Positions 8,636-17,929 of a stretch of 56,069 bases of DNA are shown in pieces; within the stretch, counting starts at the first letter, position 1, and each line of letters starts with the position of its first letter. The notes below the pieces were generated by a model. The model saw only the letters and a list, made by a program, of their open reading frames with translations, was not told the origin of the DNA and ran no database searches. The stretch covers positions 1 through 56,069 of the forward strand of contig CANQTD010000009.1 in the NCBI GenBank assembly GCA_947626685.1, read 5' to 3'. The DNA comes from an uncultured Clostridia bacterium (GTDB lineage Bacteria > Bacillota > Clostridia > Christensenellales > Borkfalkiaceae). A program made the translations under genes and the position numbers.

Positions 8636-10222
8636 ATGGGTAAGATAAAATCAGCGATCGCCCTCGTTCTGACTACCGTTCTTCTTGCCGGGCTGTGCTT
8701 TATGTGCACGGCAGTCTTCCCGCATGGCACGGAGAATATCAGCATGTTCAACAACTTCGTCGCCATGACGGAGAAGGATCCGAAGCTCGGGAACGCGCTC
8801 CCCGAGGGATATACCGCTTCGGATGGCAGGACGTACATCGGCGGCGGCTACACGGCGGTCTACTATCCCGAGGGCGTGATCTCGGCGCGCGAATACACCG
8901 AGACCCTTGCGGGGAAAAAGGACGCGCTCGAGAACACCGACCCTTCGGACAAGTCCTATGAGGACAGGCAGAAGGACGTCGAGGACTACGAAGCGGGCTA
9001 TATGGCATATCCCGAAGGGAACGCCAGCGTCTATCTCGAGATCGAAAAGGCGTGCGAGGACGGCGAAGTCACCGAGAAGTTCCAAGCGGACTTCGAGGGT
9101 GCGGTCGCCCAGCTGCGCGCCCGTGTGGAAGAGCTGCACCTGAGCGGCGCGGCCGTTTCCGTGCGCGACAACTTCACGGCGCAAGTGTTCGTTCCCTCGT
9201 ATAAGGGGACCCCGAACACCCTCGTCTACGCGCTCACCACGTTTGCCAGGACGGGCGACTTCTCGATCGGGTACGGCGACAGCAACAGCACGGCCGATAC
9301 CGCGACGAAGCTCGAACTCGCCGAAGGCGAGAGCATCCGCGACTACGTCAAGAGCGCGCGCGCCAATTCGAACGTCAACGGTTCCTATGTGGATATCCGC
9401 CTTACGGGCAAGGGCAAGAACCTGATCTCTGGCTGGACGACGGGCGCGTCGTCGGATTCTGCGGTCACCATCTACTTCTACGTCGGCGACGAGGCGATCG
9501 TCAATCTCAGCGTCGACTCGCACATCACCGAGCGGTCGCTCACCGTGTACAGCGCGTCCTACGACGAGCTCGCGGCGTCGGCGGTCGCGGCGACCATCGA
9601 TTCCGCGCTCAAAGCGGGCAAGACGGAGATGACGTTCTCCTCTGATTCCGTCGAGATCGTGCGCGAGGGGGCTGCGTTCGGCGACCTCACGCTCATCCTT
9701 CTCTGTGCGGGCGTGGGCGCGCTCCTGCTTGCCGAACTCATCTTCTTCTTTGTGAAGTTCCGCGGCGTCGGGCTCGCCAACCTCTACGCAATGCTCACCT
9801 ATGTCTCGATGATGATCCTGCTCGTCTGGGCGATCCCGTTCCTGCACATCGGCGTGGAGACCTTCCTCGCGGTCGGTCTGGGCGGCGCGCTGCTTGCCGT
9901 CTCCAACTATGTCACCTATGAGAGCGCGAAGAAGGAATACGCGCTCGGCAAGACGATGACGTCCTCCGTCAAGGCGGGGTACAAGCGCTGCTTCTTCGGT
10001 ATCTTCGACGTGCACATCGCGCTCGCGCTCATCGCGTTCATCACATACTTCATCGCGCTCACCGAGCTTGCGTCGTTCGCGTTCACGTTCGGTCTCGCGG
10101 TGGTGCTCTCGGGTCTCTGCTCGCTCGCCGTCAGCCGCTTCCACTGGGCTGCGTTCATGAGTTTCGCAAAGGACAAGGGCAAGTTCTGCAATTTCAAGAG
10201 AGTGGAGGAAGACGATGAATAA
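8636..10222 (+). CDS. secD: Divergent SecD, protein translocase accessory subunit
   Basis: A 528-residue SecD-like protein: one N-terminal helix (about 8-26), a long extracytoplasmic region (27-345), then five membrane helices. The transmembrane part aligns with SecD (block GKTMTSSVKAGYKRCF, then IFDVHIA). The N-terminal periplasmic part is poorly conserved and lacks the usual LGLDLxGG motif. In an ungapped alignment the helix-4 motif VDAN reads AVSN, so the Asp associated with proton flow is Val. SecDF pulls secreted proteins out of the SecYEG channel. Overlaps secF by 8 bp. Confidence 0.85.
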   Translation: MGKIKSAIALVLTTVLLAGLCFMCTAVFPHGTENISMFNNFVAMTEKDPKLGNALPEGYTASDGRTYIGGGYTAVYYPEGVISAREYTETLAGKKDALENTDPSDKSYEDRQKDVEDYEAGYMAYPEGNASVYLEIEKACEDGEVTEKFQADFEGAVAQLRARVEELHLSGAAVSVRDNFTAQVFVPSYKGTPNTLVYALTTFARTGDFSIGYGDSNSTADTATKLELAEGESIRDYVKSARANSNVNGSYVDIRLTGKGKNLISGWTTGASSDSAVTIYFYVGDEAIVNLSVDSHITERSLTVYSASYDELAASAVAATIDSALKAGKTEMTFSSDSVEIVREGAAFGDLTLILLCAGVGALLLAELIFFFVKFRGVGLANLYAMLTYVSMMILLVWAIPFLHIGVETFLAVGLGGALLAVSNYVTYESAKKEYALGKTMTSSVKAGYKRCFFGIFDVHIALALIAFITYFIALTELASFAFTFGLAVVLSGLCSLAVSRFHWAAFMSFAKDKGKFCNFKRVEEDDE

Positions 10223-11237
10223 GTCCAAAACCAATAAGCTCCTTGCCATAGTGCTCGCCATCTCGTGCGTCGTGATCGTCGCGGGCGTCATCCTCTACGC
10301 GCTCCTCGGCTTCAACACCATGCCCGAGCGGACGGAGAGCTATACGGTCGAAGTCTCCTACGAGACCATTCTCGACGAGATCTACGACAAAGTCGGCGAC
10401 CTCGAAAAAGTTTGCGAGGACGCATTCCGCGCGAACGGCGTCTCCTACGACGCAAAGGAGATCGTCCCCTGCATGGACAATACCTCTCTCTCCGAGACGA
10501 ACGAGTCCATGATCAAGTACACGTTCAAGAGCGATACGGATGAGGCCGCGCTCGCGAAGGCGGTGGAAGCCGTCAACACGGGCGTTGCCGCGAACGAGAA
10601 CTTCGATCTCGCCCACGTCTTTGCGGGCATGCACGAAGTCGCGGGCACCCGCTTCTACGAATATGCTTGGCGCGGCGCGATCGCGGTCGCGGTCGGCGCG
10701 GTCGCGGCGTTCGTGTACATCTGCATCCGCTACGGCGTGAGCCTCGCGGTGTCGGGGTTCGTCTGCTGCGTGCACGACGCGCTCTTCACGGCGGCCGTCT
10801 TTGCCATCGTCCGCGTGCCCGTCTATGCGGCGACGCCTCTTTTGTACGCGGCGGTCGCGGCTCTCGTCTCCATCGTGCTCTGGCTCATCTTTGCGAATAA
10901 GCTCCGCGGCGCGTTCAAGGCTCCCGAGAACGCTTCCGCCCAAAGCGAGGAACTCATCCGCGCCACGGCGAAGGCTTCGAGAAAGCCCATGCTCATCGCG
11001 GCGGCCGTCGTCTGCGGCGTGATCGCCGTCATCGGCGCGGCGGCGGCGAGCGGCGCGTCCCTCTTCCTCCTGCCCGCGATCGTGGGCGTTGCGGTCCCGC
11101 TTCTCTCCACGTTCTTCATCGGACCCGAGGTCTGCATCCCGCTCCGCAAGGCGTTCGATAAGCGCAGGGCGGCAAAGGAGAATAAGAAGGGGTACATCGG
11201 CAAAAAGAAGGCGTCCGAAAACGCAGATGCGGAATAA
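10215..11237 (+). CDS. secF: Divergent SecF, protein translocase accessory subunit
   Basis: A 340-residue SecF-like protein: N-terminal helix (about 10-32), extracytoplasmic domain (33-150), then about five helices. The HD motif in VHDALF is kept. Counting ungapped from that HD, the family NDSIVV segment reads IVLWLI, so the second conserved membrane Asp is also Val. The DRIRE motif after it is ANKLRG. The C-terminus is a Lys-rich tail (about residues 310-340). Starts inside the end of secD and is followed by a strong terminator. Orthology rests on topology, order and partial similarity. Confidence 0.82.
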   Translation: MNKSKTNKLLAIVLAISCVVIVAGVILYALLGFNTMPERTESYTVEVSYETILDEIYDKVGDLEKVCEDAFRANGVSYDAKEIVPCMDNTSLSETNESMIKYTFKSDTDEAALAKAVEAVNTGVAANENFDLAHVFAGMHEVAGTRFYEYAWRGAIAVAVGAVAAFVYICIRYGVSLAVSGFVCCVHDALFTAAVFAIVRVPVYAATPLLYAAVAALVSIVLWLIFANKLRGAFKAPENASAQSEELIRATAKASRKPMLIAAAVVCGVIAVIGAAAASGASLFLLPAIVGVAVPLLSTFFIGPEVCIPLRKAFDKRRAAKENKKGYIGKKKASENADAE

Positions 11238-11257
11238 GCCGCCCGAACACGACCTGA

Positions 11258-11284
11258 ACGGCGGGGAAACACCCCGCCGTTTTT
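11258..11284 (+). terminator. Terminator after secF
   Basis: ACGGCGGGG (11258-11266) pairs with CCCCGCCGT (11272-11280), loop AAACA, followed by TTTT. It separates the sec genes from recJ. Confidence 0.85.
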
Positions 11285-11320
11285 CGAATGATGCGGAACC
11301 CGCGATAGGGTCAAAAAGGC

Positions 11321-13624
11321 ATGAAAAAGCTCGTTCCCGAATTTGAATTATCGAGTGAACAGCGGGAGGCGGTGCGCCATCTCGCGCGGGAGGCGGATCT
11401 CACGGAGACGACCGCGGGGATCCTCTTTGCGCGCGGCGTGGACACACCGGAGAAGATGCGCGCGTTCCTCTCCCCCTCGGGGGAAAACTACCTTTCGCCC
11501 TTCCTCATGAAGGGGATGCGGGAGGCGGTGGACCTCATCCGCACGGCGAGAGAGGAGGGCTGGCGCGTCGCCGTGTTCGGCGACTACGACGCAGACGGCA
11601 TCGGCGCGTGCGCCGTGCTTTCGCGCGCCCTCGCCATGTTCGGGATCGAGCCCTATCTCTACGTCCCCGAGAGGACGGAGGGGTACGGCATGTCCGTGTC
11701 CGCCATCGACAAGATCTTCGACGAGTTTCTTCCCGACCTCTTCATTACGGTGGACTGCGGTATCTCCAACCGCGAAGAAGTCGAATATATCAAGGAGCAG
11801 GGGGCGTATGTCATTGTCACCGACCACCACGAGTTGCCCGACGAACTGCCCGACTGCATCATCATCAATCCCAAGCTCAAAGACGACTACCCTTACGACA
11901 ATCTCTGCGGCGCGGGCGTGGCGTTCAAGCTGGCGCAGGCCCTCGTCGGGGAGCGCGCGAACGGGCTCGTCGACTTTGCCGCCCTCTCCACGGTGGCGGA
12001 CAGCGTGCCGCTGCTCGGCGAGAACCGCGATATCGTGGCGGAGGGGCTCCGTCTCATCGAAAAGTCACCCCGTCCCGCATTTGCCGCGCTCCTCGGCAAG
12101 ACCTCGGAGGTCACCGCGCAGACGCTCGCCTTCACCGTCGCTCCCCGCATCAATGCCGCGGGCAGGCTCGGGGACACGAAGGCCGCGCTCACCCTCTTCA
12201 CGAGCGAGGACGAGGAGGAGATCGAAGAGCTCGCCGCGCGCCTCAACGCATATAATTCAGAGCGGCAGAAGTACTGCGACGGTCTGTACGCGCAGGCCTC
12301 GGCGCAGATCCGCGCGGAGGGGCCGTACGACAACGTCGTCATGCTCGCGAGCGAAGAATGGAACGCGGGGTTCGTCGGCATCGTTGCCGCCCGTATCGCG
12401 GAGGAATTTGCCCGCCCCGCCCTTCTCTTTGTCCGCCGCGGCGACATGCTCAAGGGGAGCGTCCGCTCCATCGAGGCGATCAATATCTATGAGGCGCTCA
12501 AGAGTTGCAGCGCGTACATCTCCGAGTTCGGCGGTCACGCGCAGGCGGCGGGCGTCAACGTCTCCGAAGAGAATTTCGGGCCGCTCAAAGCCGCGCTCAA
12601 CGACTTTATCGGAGAAAAGTATTCCCGCGAGGAGCTCGTCCCCGCCATTGCGGTCGCGGGGGAGGCGGTGGAGGACCTGCGCGTCGCGCGCGAACTCACC
12701 CTTCTCGAACCCTGCGGCATGGGGAACCGCCGCCCGCTCTTCTATATCGAGGCGGAACAAGTGGACGCCGCGCCCATCAAGCCCGCGTCCGCCCACCTCT
12801 CGTTCCGTGCGGGAGGGCTGGACTTCGTCTATTTCAACGGCGCGCGCGATCTCGGGATCCTTCGTTCCGACCTCAAAAAGCGCATCGTGTTCGAATACAA
12901 CGTCTCCCGCTTCCGCGGCAAGGAATATGTGAAGGGGTTCGTCCGCTGCGTGCTGTACGACGGCATGAGCGGCTCGGATATCGAGTATTCCGCCCTTGCG
13001 GAGCGGCTCCGCCTCATTCCCTTCTCCCACGAAAACGCCGAGGCGGTCCCCGAGAGCGAACTCAACGAATTTCTGCGCGCGCAGATCGAGCGTTGCGCCT
13101 ACGGGCTCTGCGCCGTCGTGTGCGACCGCAAAAATCTCTCCCGCTTCCCCGCCCTCGAAGGGCTGGACGTGGACGTGTTCCGCCCCTCCGCGGGCAGCTG
13201 TGCGAACACCGTGCTCTACGCCCCCGCGCAGGACTGCGACCTCTCCGCTTTCCGCGACGTCGTCGTGCTCGACGGGCCCGTCCTGCTCCCTCAAACGGGG
13301 GACGCGCACATCCTTTCCAACGCCTCTCTTACGGACATGGTAGCCCTCGACGCGATCGACCCCTCGAGAGAGACCCTGCTCGCCGTGTTCGCGGCGGTCC
13401 GCGGGGAGGACGGCTTGGAGACGGGGGAGGACCTCGCTGCGGCGGCGAAATTGCTCGCGGGGAGAGGGTTCGGCACCGAACAGCTCATCTTCGCGCTCGC
13501 CGTGTTCGAAGAACTCGGGCTCATCTCCCTCGAGGGGGGCAGACTGCGCGTGTTCCGCGGAAAGAGGACGGAGCTCACAAATTCCCGCGTCTACCGTGCG
13601 GTCTCCCGCATGAAGGGGGCGTAA
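11321..13624 (+). CDS. recJ: Single-stranded-DNA exonuclease RecJ
   Basis: A 767-residue RecJ of the long Firmicute type. DHH-domain motifs are visible: GDYDADGIGA (about 86-95), VDCGIS (147-152), TDHHE (167-171) and STVADSVPL (about 225). The DHHA1 motif GGHAQAAG is at about 405-412, and an OB-like domain follows (about 450-550). The C-terminal 200 residues form the extra domain found in Firmicute RecJ. It degrades single-stranded DNA 5' to 3' in recombination and repair. All metal-binding Asp and His residues are present. Four bp separate it from rel, so they are co-transcribed. Confidence 0.95.
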   Translation: MKKLVPEFELSSEQREAVRHLAREADLTETTAGILFARGVDTPEKMRAFLSPSGENYLSPFLMKGMREAVDLIRTAREEGWRVAVFGDYDADGIGACAVLSRALAMFGIEPYLYVPERTEGYGMSVSAIDKIFDEFLPDLFITVDCGISNREEVEYIKEQGAYVIVTDHHELPDELPDCIIINPKLKDDYPYDNLCGAGVAFKLAQALVGERANGLVDFAALSTVADSVPLLGENRDIVAEGLRLIEKSPRPAFAALLGKTSEVTAQTLAFTVAPRINAAGRLGDTKAALTLFTSEDEEEIEELAARLNAYNSERQKYCDGLYAQASAQIRAEGPYDNVVMLASEEWNAGFVGIVAARIAEEFARPALLFVRRGDMLKGSVRSIEAINIYEALKSCSAYISEFGGHAQAAGVNVSEENFGPLKAALNDFIGEKYSREELVPAIAVAGEAVEDLRVARELTLLEPCGMGNRRPLFYIEAEQVDAAPIKPASAHLSFRAGGLDFVYFNGARDLGILRSDLKKRIVFEYNVSRFRGKEYVKGFVRCVLYDGMSGSDIEYSALAERLRLIPFSHENAEAVPESELNEFLRAQIERCAYGLCAVVCDRKNLSRFPALEGLDVDVFRPSAGSCANTVLYAPAQDCDLSAFRDVVVLDGPVLLPQTGDAHILSNASLTDMVALDAIDPSRETLLAVFAAVRGEDGLETGEDLAAAAKLLAGRGFGTEQLIFALAVFEELGLISLEGGRLRVFRGKRTELTNSRVYRAVSRMKGA

Positions 13625-13628
13625 CCAT

Positions 13629-15758
13629 ATGGAAAATATCCTCATCAAAATTTACGAATTTTACTCGGGCGACGACCGCGACGCGTTGATCCGCGCGTAT
13701 GAGTACGCGAAGGAGGCGCACCGCAACCAAAAGCGCGCCTCGGGCGAGCCGTACTTCATCCATCCCTGCGCCGTGGCGGAGATCTTGGTCGATCTCGGGC
13801 TGGACGCAGAGACGATCGCCGCCGCGCTCCTGCACGACGTCATCGAGGATACGCCCGCGACCGAGGACGATATCCGCAGGGAGTTCGGCGAGGGGGTGCT
13901 CTCCCTCGTCTCGGGCGTGACCAAGCTCGACAAGATCGTGTTCAAGTCGCAGGAAGAGGAGGAAGCGGAGAATTTCCGCAAGATCTTCATCGCGATGGCG
14001 AAGGATATCCGCGTCATCATCATCAAGCTCGCCGATCGCCTCCACAACATGCGCTCGCTGAACTATCTCTCCGCCGAACGGCAGCAGAAGATGGCGAAGG
14101 AGACGCTCGATATCTACGCGCCCATTGCGGGGCGTCTCGGCATCAGCCAGATCAAGTGCGAGCTCGAGGACCTCTGCCTCAAATATATCGACCCCGCCGC
14201 GTTCGAGTACCTCGTGGAGAATATCCACCAGAAACTCGAACAGCGCAACCAATTCGTCAACTCCGTGGTGGAAGAGATCAACGAGATGCTCACCGAATCG
14301 GGCATCCGCGGCGAGGTGTTCGGCAGACCCAAGCACTTCTATTCCATCTACAAGAAGATGCGCTCGAAGAACAAGACGCTCGACCAGATCTACGATCTCA
14401 CGGCGGTGCGCGTCATCGTCGCCACCATCGACGAGTGCTACGAGGTGCTCGGCAAGATCCACAAGAAGTGGAAGCCCGTCCCCGGGCGCATCAAGGACTA
14501 TATCGCCACCCCCAAGCCCAACCTTTACCGTTCCCTCCACACGACCGTCGTCACCAACTTCGGCCAGCCCTTCGAGATCCAGATCCGCACCGAGGAGATG
14601 CACCGCACGGCGGAATACGGTATCGCGGCGCATTGGAAGTACAAGGAGAACCGCACCGAGGAGACCTCCCTCGACGCCCGCATCTCGTGGATCCGCGAGA
14701 TGATGGACCTGCAAGGGGGCTTGCGCGATTCGCGCGAATTTCTCGACACGGTGAAGGCGGAGCTCTATTCCCCCGAACTTCTCGTGTTCACGCCGCAGAG
14801 CAAGGTCATCTCCCTGCCCGCGGGGGCTACGCCCGTCGACTTCGCCTACGCCATCCACTCCGAGGTCGGCAACCACTGTACGGGCGCGAAGGTGAACGGG
14901 AAGATCGTCCCCCTCAACTCCACGCTCGAGCTCGGCGATATCGTCGAGATCATCACTTCGCCCACCAGCAAAGGGCCCTCGCGCGACTGGCTCAAATTCA
15001 TCAAGTCCTCCTCCGCGAAGGCCAAGATCAAGAACTTCTTCAAGAAGGAGACGAAAGAGGACAACATCCGCCTCGGCAGGCAGATGCTCGACGACTTCGC
15101 GAAGAAGAAAGGGGTCTCCCTCGCCGACGTCTTGACGCCCGAGAGCTTTACAAAGGTCTCCGAGAAATACGCTTTCGACACGCAGGAAGAGATGTTCGCC
15201 GCCATCGGGTACGGCGGGATCACGAGCAGCCAGGTCTTTTACAGGCTCGTCGACTACTTCCGCAAAGAGGCCCCGCAGACGATCGAACTGCGCCCGTTCA
15301 AGGAAAAAGACGTCAGCTCCTCCGTCACCATCGAGGGCAAGAGCGGGATGCTCACCTCGTTCGCGGGCTGCTGTTCCCCCGTCCCGGGCGACGACATCGT
15401 CGGCTATGTCACGCGGGGGAGAGGGGTCGTCGTGCACAGGAGCGACTGCCCGAACATGCGCAACGTGGAACCCGAGCGGCTGTTGCCCGCCGAGTGGACG
15501 GTGCGCACGGGGTCTACCCGTTTCCGTGCGGCCATCGTCGTCATCGCCGAGGATCAGGGTGCTGCGCTCTCCGCCATCTCGCAGAGCGTGACCGACTTGA
15601 AGCTCTCCATCTCCTCCATCAACGGCCGTAACGAAAAGACGAGCGGGGCCGTCGTGGAGGTCACGGTCAGCCTGCTCGGGAAGCAGGACGTCGAGCTTCT
15701 CATCAACAAGATCCTCTCGTACCCGCGCATCAAAAACGTGCACAGATTGAGTAATTGA
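13629..15758 (+). CDS. rel: Bifunctional (p)ppGpp synthetase/hydrolase
   Basis: A 709-residue long RelA/SpoT homologue. The HD hydrolase domain (about residues 20-170) keeps HPCAVA, LLHDVIEDT and RLHNMRSL. The synthetase domain (about 210-330) includes GRPKHFYSIYKKM, PNLYRSLHTTV and the EIQIRT strand. TGS is at about 375-440 (LVFTPQSKVISLPAGATPVDFAYAIH). The conserved-Cys helical region with CCSPVPGDDIVGYVTRGRGV is near 565, and ACT is at the C-terminus. With both domains intact it should make and remove (p)ppGpp in the stringent response. Confidence 0.96.
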   Translation: MENILIKIYEFYSGDDRDALIRAYEYAKEAHRNQKRASGEPYFIHPCAVAEILVDLGLDAETIAAALLHDVIEDTPATEDDIRREFGEGVLSLVSGVTKLDKIVFKSQEEEEAENFRKIFIAMAKDIRVIIIKLADRLHNMRSLNYLSAERQQKMAKETLDIYAPIAGRLGISQIKCELEDLCLKYIDPAAFEYLVENIHQKLEQRNQFVNSVVEEINEMLTESGIRGEVFGRPKHFYSIYKKMRSKNKTLDQIYDLTAVRVIVATIDECYEVLGKIHKKWKPVPGRIKDYIATPKPNLYRSLHTTVVTNFGQPFEIQIRTEEMHRTAEYGIAAHWKYKENRTEETSLDARISWIREMMDLQGGLRDSREFLDTVKAELYSPELLVFTPQSKVISLPAGATPVDFAYAIHSEVGNHCTGAKVNGKIVPLNSTLELGDIVEIITSPTSKGPSRDWLKFIKSSSAKAKIKNFFKKETKEDNIRLGRQMLDDFAKKKGVSLADVLTPESFTKVSEKYAFDTQEEMFAAIGYGGITSSQVFYRLVDYFRKEAPQTIELRPFKEKDVSSSVTIEGKSGMLTSFAGCCSPVPGDDIVGYVTRGRGVVVHRSDCPNMRNVEPERLLPAEWTVRTGSTRFRAAIVVIAEDQGAALSAISQSVTDLKLSISSINGRNEKTSGAVVEVTVSLLGKQDVELLINKILSYPRIKNVHRLSN

Positions 15759-15791
15759 CAAAAAACGAGCATACCATGTCCGAAGAACGCC

Positions 15792-16385
15792 ATGCAAATT
15801 CATCAAATCGCCCCGTTGGGGTTCGCTTCGAACTGCTATCTTTTGACGGAGGACAACAAGAACGCCGTCGCCATCGATCCCGCCCAGCCGCGCGTTCTCG
15901 GCCTCGCCGAGGATTTGGGGCTCACCGTCCGCTTCGTCCTGCTCACGCACGGCCATTTCGACCATATCGGCGGGGTCTCCGCACTGCAAAAAGCGGGTGC
16001 GCGGGTCGGCTGTCTCGCGGGGGAGAAGGAGCTCGCCCTGCACCATAACCTCGGCGACCGTTTTCTGAGGACGGTCCCGCCTTTTTCCATCGACTTCACC
16101 TTTTCGGACGGCGACGTTCTCCCGCTCTGCGGCATGCAGATCTCGGTCATGGGTACCCCCGGTCACACGGCGGGGAGCTGTTGCTTCCTCGTGGATGGGG
16201 CCATCTTTTCGGGCGACACCCTCTTTTATGCGGCCGTCGGAAGAACGGACCTCCCCACGGGGAACGCGTCCGATCTCGAAAACAGCCTGCGCAAGCTCTG
16301 CGCGCTCGAGGGGCCCGTCTATGCGGGGCACGGCGAGAACACGACGCTCTCGGCCGAACGCAGCCGTCTCTTCGGCACACGCTGA
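15792..16385 (+). CDS. MBL-fold hydrolase, glyoxalase II-like (YqgX type)
   Basis: A 197-residue metallo-beta-lactamase-fold protein with every metal ligand motif: THGHFDH (about 52-58), GHTAGS (about 120), GDTLF (about 138) and a final GHGENT. The short length without the glyoxalase II C-terminal domain matches the YqgX/hydroxyacylglutathione-hydrolase-like group common in Firmicutes, usually next to rel and hemZ. Substrate is not known from sequence. The ribosome binding site is weak (GAAGAA), and the ACCATGTCCG motif lies 10 bp upstream of the start. Confidence 0.9.
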   Translation: MQIHQIAPLGFASNCYLLTEDNKNAVAIDPAQPRVLGLAEDLGLTVRFVLLTHGHFDHIGGVSALQKAGARVGCLAGEKELALHHNLGDRFLRTVPPFSIDFTFSDGDVLPLCGMQISVMGTPGHTAGSCCFLVDGAIFSGDTLFYAAVGRTDLPTGNASDLENSLRKLCALEGPVYAGHGENTTLSAERSRLFGTR

Positions 16386-16403
16386 ATTTCCGCGGAGGAT
16401 CTT

Positions 16404-17837
16404 ATGCTCACTACCACCGCACCCCATCTCCATCCCGAGCTCATGGACGTCGTCCGTCTCTTTCCCGAGGCGGAATTGCTCACGATCTCGCACGACTGCG
16501 CGCAGGAGGGCGCGCGTTTTTCCAATGTCTACTTCGTCGGAGGGCGGGAATACCGCTATGAGGACTCCGACGTTTTCTTCTCGGAGACGGAGCGGAAAAG
16601 CCTTGTGAAACGGTATGCCAAGCTCGGTCTCTACCGTCTGCTCTCGGGGCTCTTCCAAAAGGAGCTGCCGTGGGGCTCGCTCACGGGCATCCGTCCCACC
16701 CGCCTCGCCTATCAGTATCTCGAAAAGGCGGAACGCGTCCGCGCTTTGGGGGGAACGCTCCCGCCCCTTCATGATTTTTTCGCCACACTCGGCGTTTCGG
16801 AGGAAAATATCCGCCTCGTCTGCCGCGTTCTCGAGGGGCAGAGGGGGATCTATGAGCGCGAAGAGGGGAACTGCGACCTGTTCGTCTCCCTCCCGTTCTG
16901 CCCGACCAAGTGCGTGTACTGCTCCTTCATCACCGCGCCCATCGCGGGGACGAAACAGTACATGCCCGCCTACCTCGCCGCACTCGAAAGAGAACTTTTT
17001 GCCGCGAAGCCGCTCATCAAACGGCTGCGCTCCGTCTATATCGGGGGCGGCACGCCCTTCGTGCTGCGGCCCGAGGAGCTCGAACAGGTCTTTCGCGCCA
17101 TAGAGCCCCTGCGGACGAACGGCTGCGAATACACCGTGGAGGCGGGGCGGCCCGACGTGTTCACCGAGGAAAAGCTCGACCTCTGCAAGAAATACGGCGT
17201 GACGCGCATCTGCATCAACGCGCAGAGCTTTTCCGACCGCACCCTCGCCGCGATCGGCAGAAAACACACCGCGGAGGACGTTTTCCGCGCGTTCGAGATG
17301 GCTAAGCCCTACGGCTTCGACGTCAACTGCGACCTTATCGCAGGGCTTACGGACGAGAGCCTCGGGGAGTTCAAGGGCAGCGTCGACGCGGCGGTCTCCC
17401 TCTCCCCCGTAAACATCACCGTCCACACCCTGTGCCTGAAAAAGGGCGCGCGCCTCAAAGAGGAACGGCTCGTCCGCGAAGAGGGGAAAACGGGGGTCTC
17501 GACGCTCTCCGAGGGGGGCATGTCCGAGATGATCGCCTACTCCCGCGAAAAACTCACCGCCGCTGGGTACGTTCCTTACTACCTGTACCGGCAAAAATAT
17601 ATGGCGGGCGCGCACGAAAACGTGGGGTGGACGAAGCCGGGCAAGGCGTGCGTCTACAACGTGGACGTGATGGAGGAGACGGCGGACAACCTCGCCGTGG
17701 GCAGCAACGCGATCTCCAAGCGGGTCATTCTCGCGGAGGGAAGGATCGAGCGGGTCGGCTCCCCCAAAGACATTCCGACCTATCTCGAAAAAGCCGAAAA
17801 GCTCATAGAGGAAAAGAACAGCTTGTTCGGCATGTGA
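16404..17837 (+). CDS. hemZ: HemZ-type radical SAM coproporphyrinogen dehydrogenase-like protein
   Basis: A 477-residue HemN-superfamily enzyme of the Firmicute HemZ branch. A 155-residue N-terminal domain precedes the radical SAM core, which has CPTKCVYCSF at about 171-180, the IGGGTPF motif near 215 and the HemN-like ICINAQSF. A C-terminal HemN domain holds YRQKYMAGAHENVGW. Despite the name, the natural role in anaerobes without haem synthesis is uncertain, and haem or other tetrapyrrole metabolism is only a family-based guess. It follows the MBL gene by 18 bp and ends at a bidirectional terminator. Confidence 0.88.
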   Translation: MLTTTAPHLHPELMDVVRLFPEAELLTISHDCAQEGARFSNVYFVGGREYRYEDSDVFFSETERKSLVKRYAKLGLYRLLSGLFQKELPWGSLTGIRPTRLAYQYLEKAERVRALGGTLPPLHDFFATLGVSEENIRLVCRVLEGQRGIYEREEGNCDLFVSLPFCPTKCVYCSFITAPIAGTKQYMPAYLAALERELFAAKPLIKRLRSVYIGGGTPFVLRPEELEQVFRAIEPLRTNGCEYTVEAGRPDVFTEEKLDLCKKYGVTRICINAQSFSDRTLAAIGRKHTAEDVFRAFEMAKPYGFDVNCDLIAGLTDESLGEFKGSVDAAVSLSPVNITVHTLCLKKGARLKEERLVREEGKTGVSTLSEGGMSEMIAYSREKLTAAGYVPYYLYRQKYMAGAHENVGWTKPGKACVYNVDVMEETADNLAVGSNAISKRVILAEGRIERVGSPKDIPTYLEKAEKLIEEKNSLFGM

Positions 17838-17844
17838 ATTGATT

Positions 17845-17885
17845 AAAAAAATCCCCGTACCTCGGACATGGTACGGGGATTTTTT
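17845..17885. terminator. Bidirectional terminator after hemZ
   Basis: ATCCCCGTACC (17851-17861) pairs with GGTACGGGGAT (17870-17880), flanked by A6 on the left and T5 on the right. The loop is TCGGACAT, so the closing pairs plus loop form CGGACATGGT, the reverse complement of the dispersed 10-mer. Confidence 0.92.
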
Positions 17886-17929
17886 GCGTTTGAGAGCAAA
17901 CTTTCGGCTACCGTATCCCCGTCTCGGCT

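Noticed and set aside
15755-16048. Start of the MBL protein at the ATG inside ACCATGTCCG (15775)
   Set aside because: That ATG is in another frame. The MBL motifs require the frame starting at 15792.
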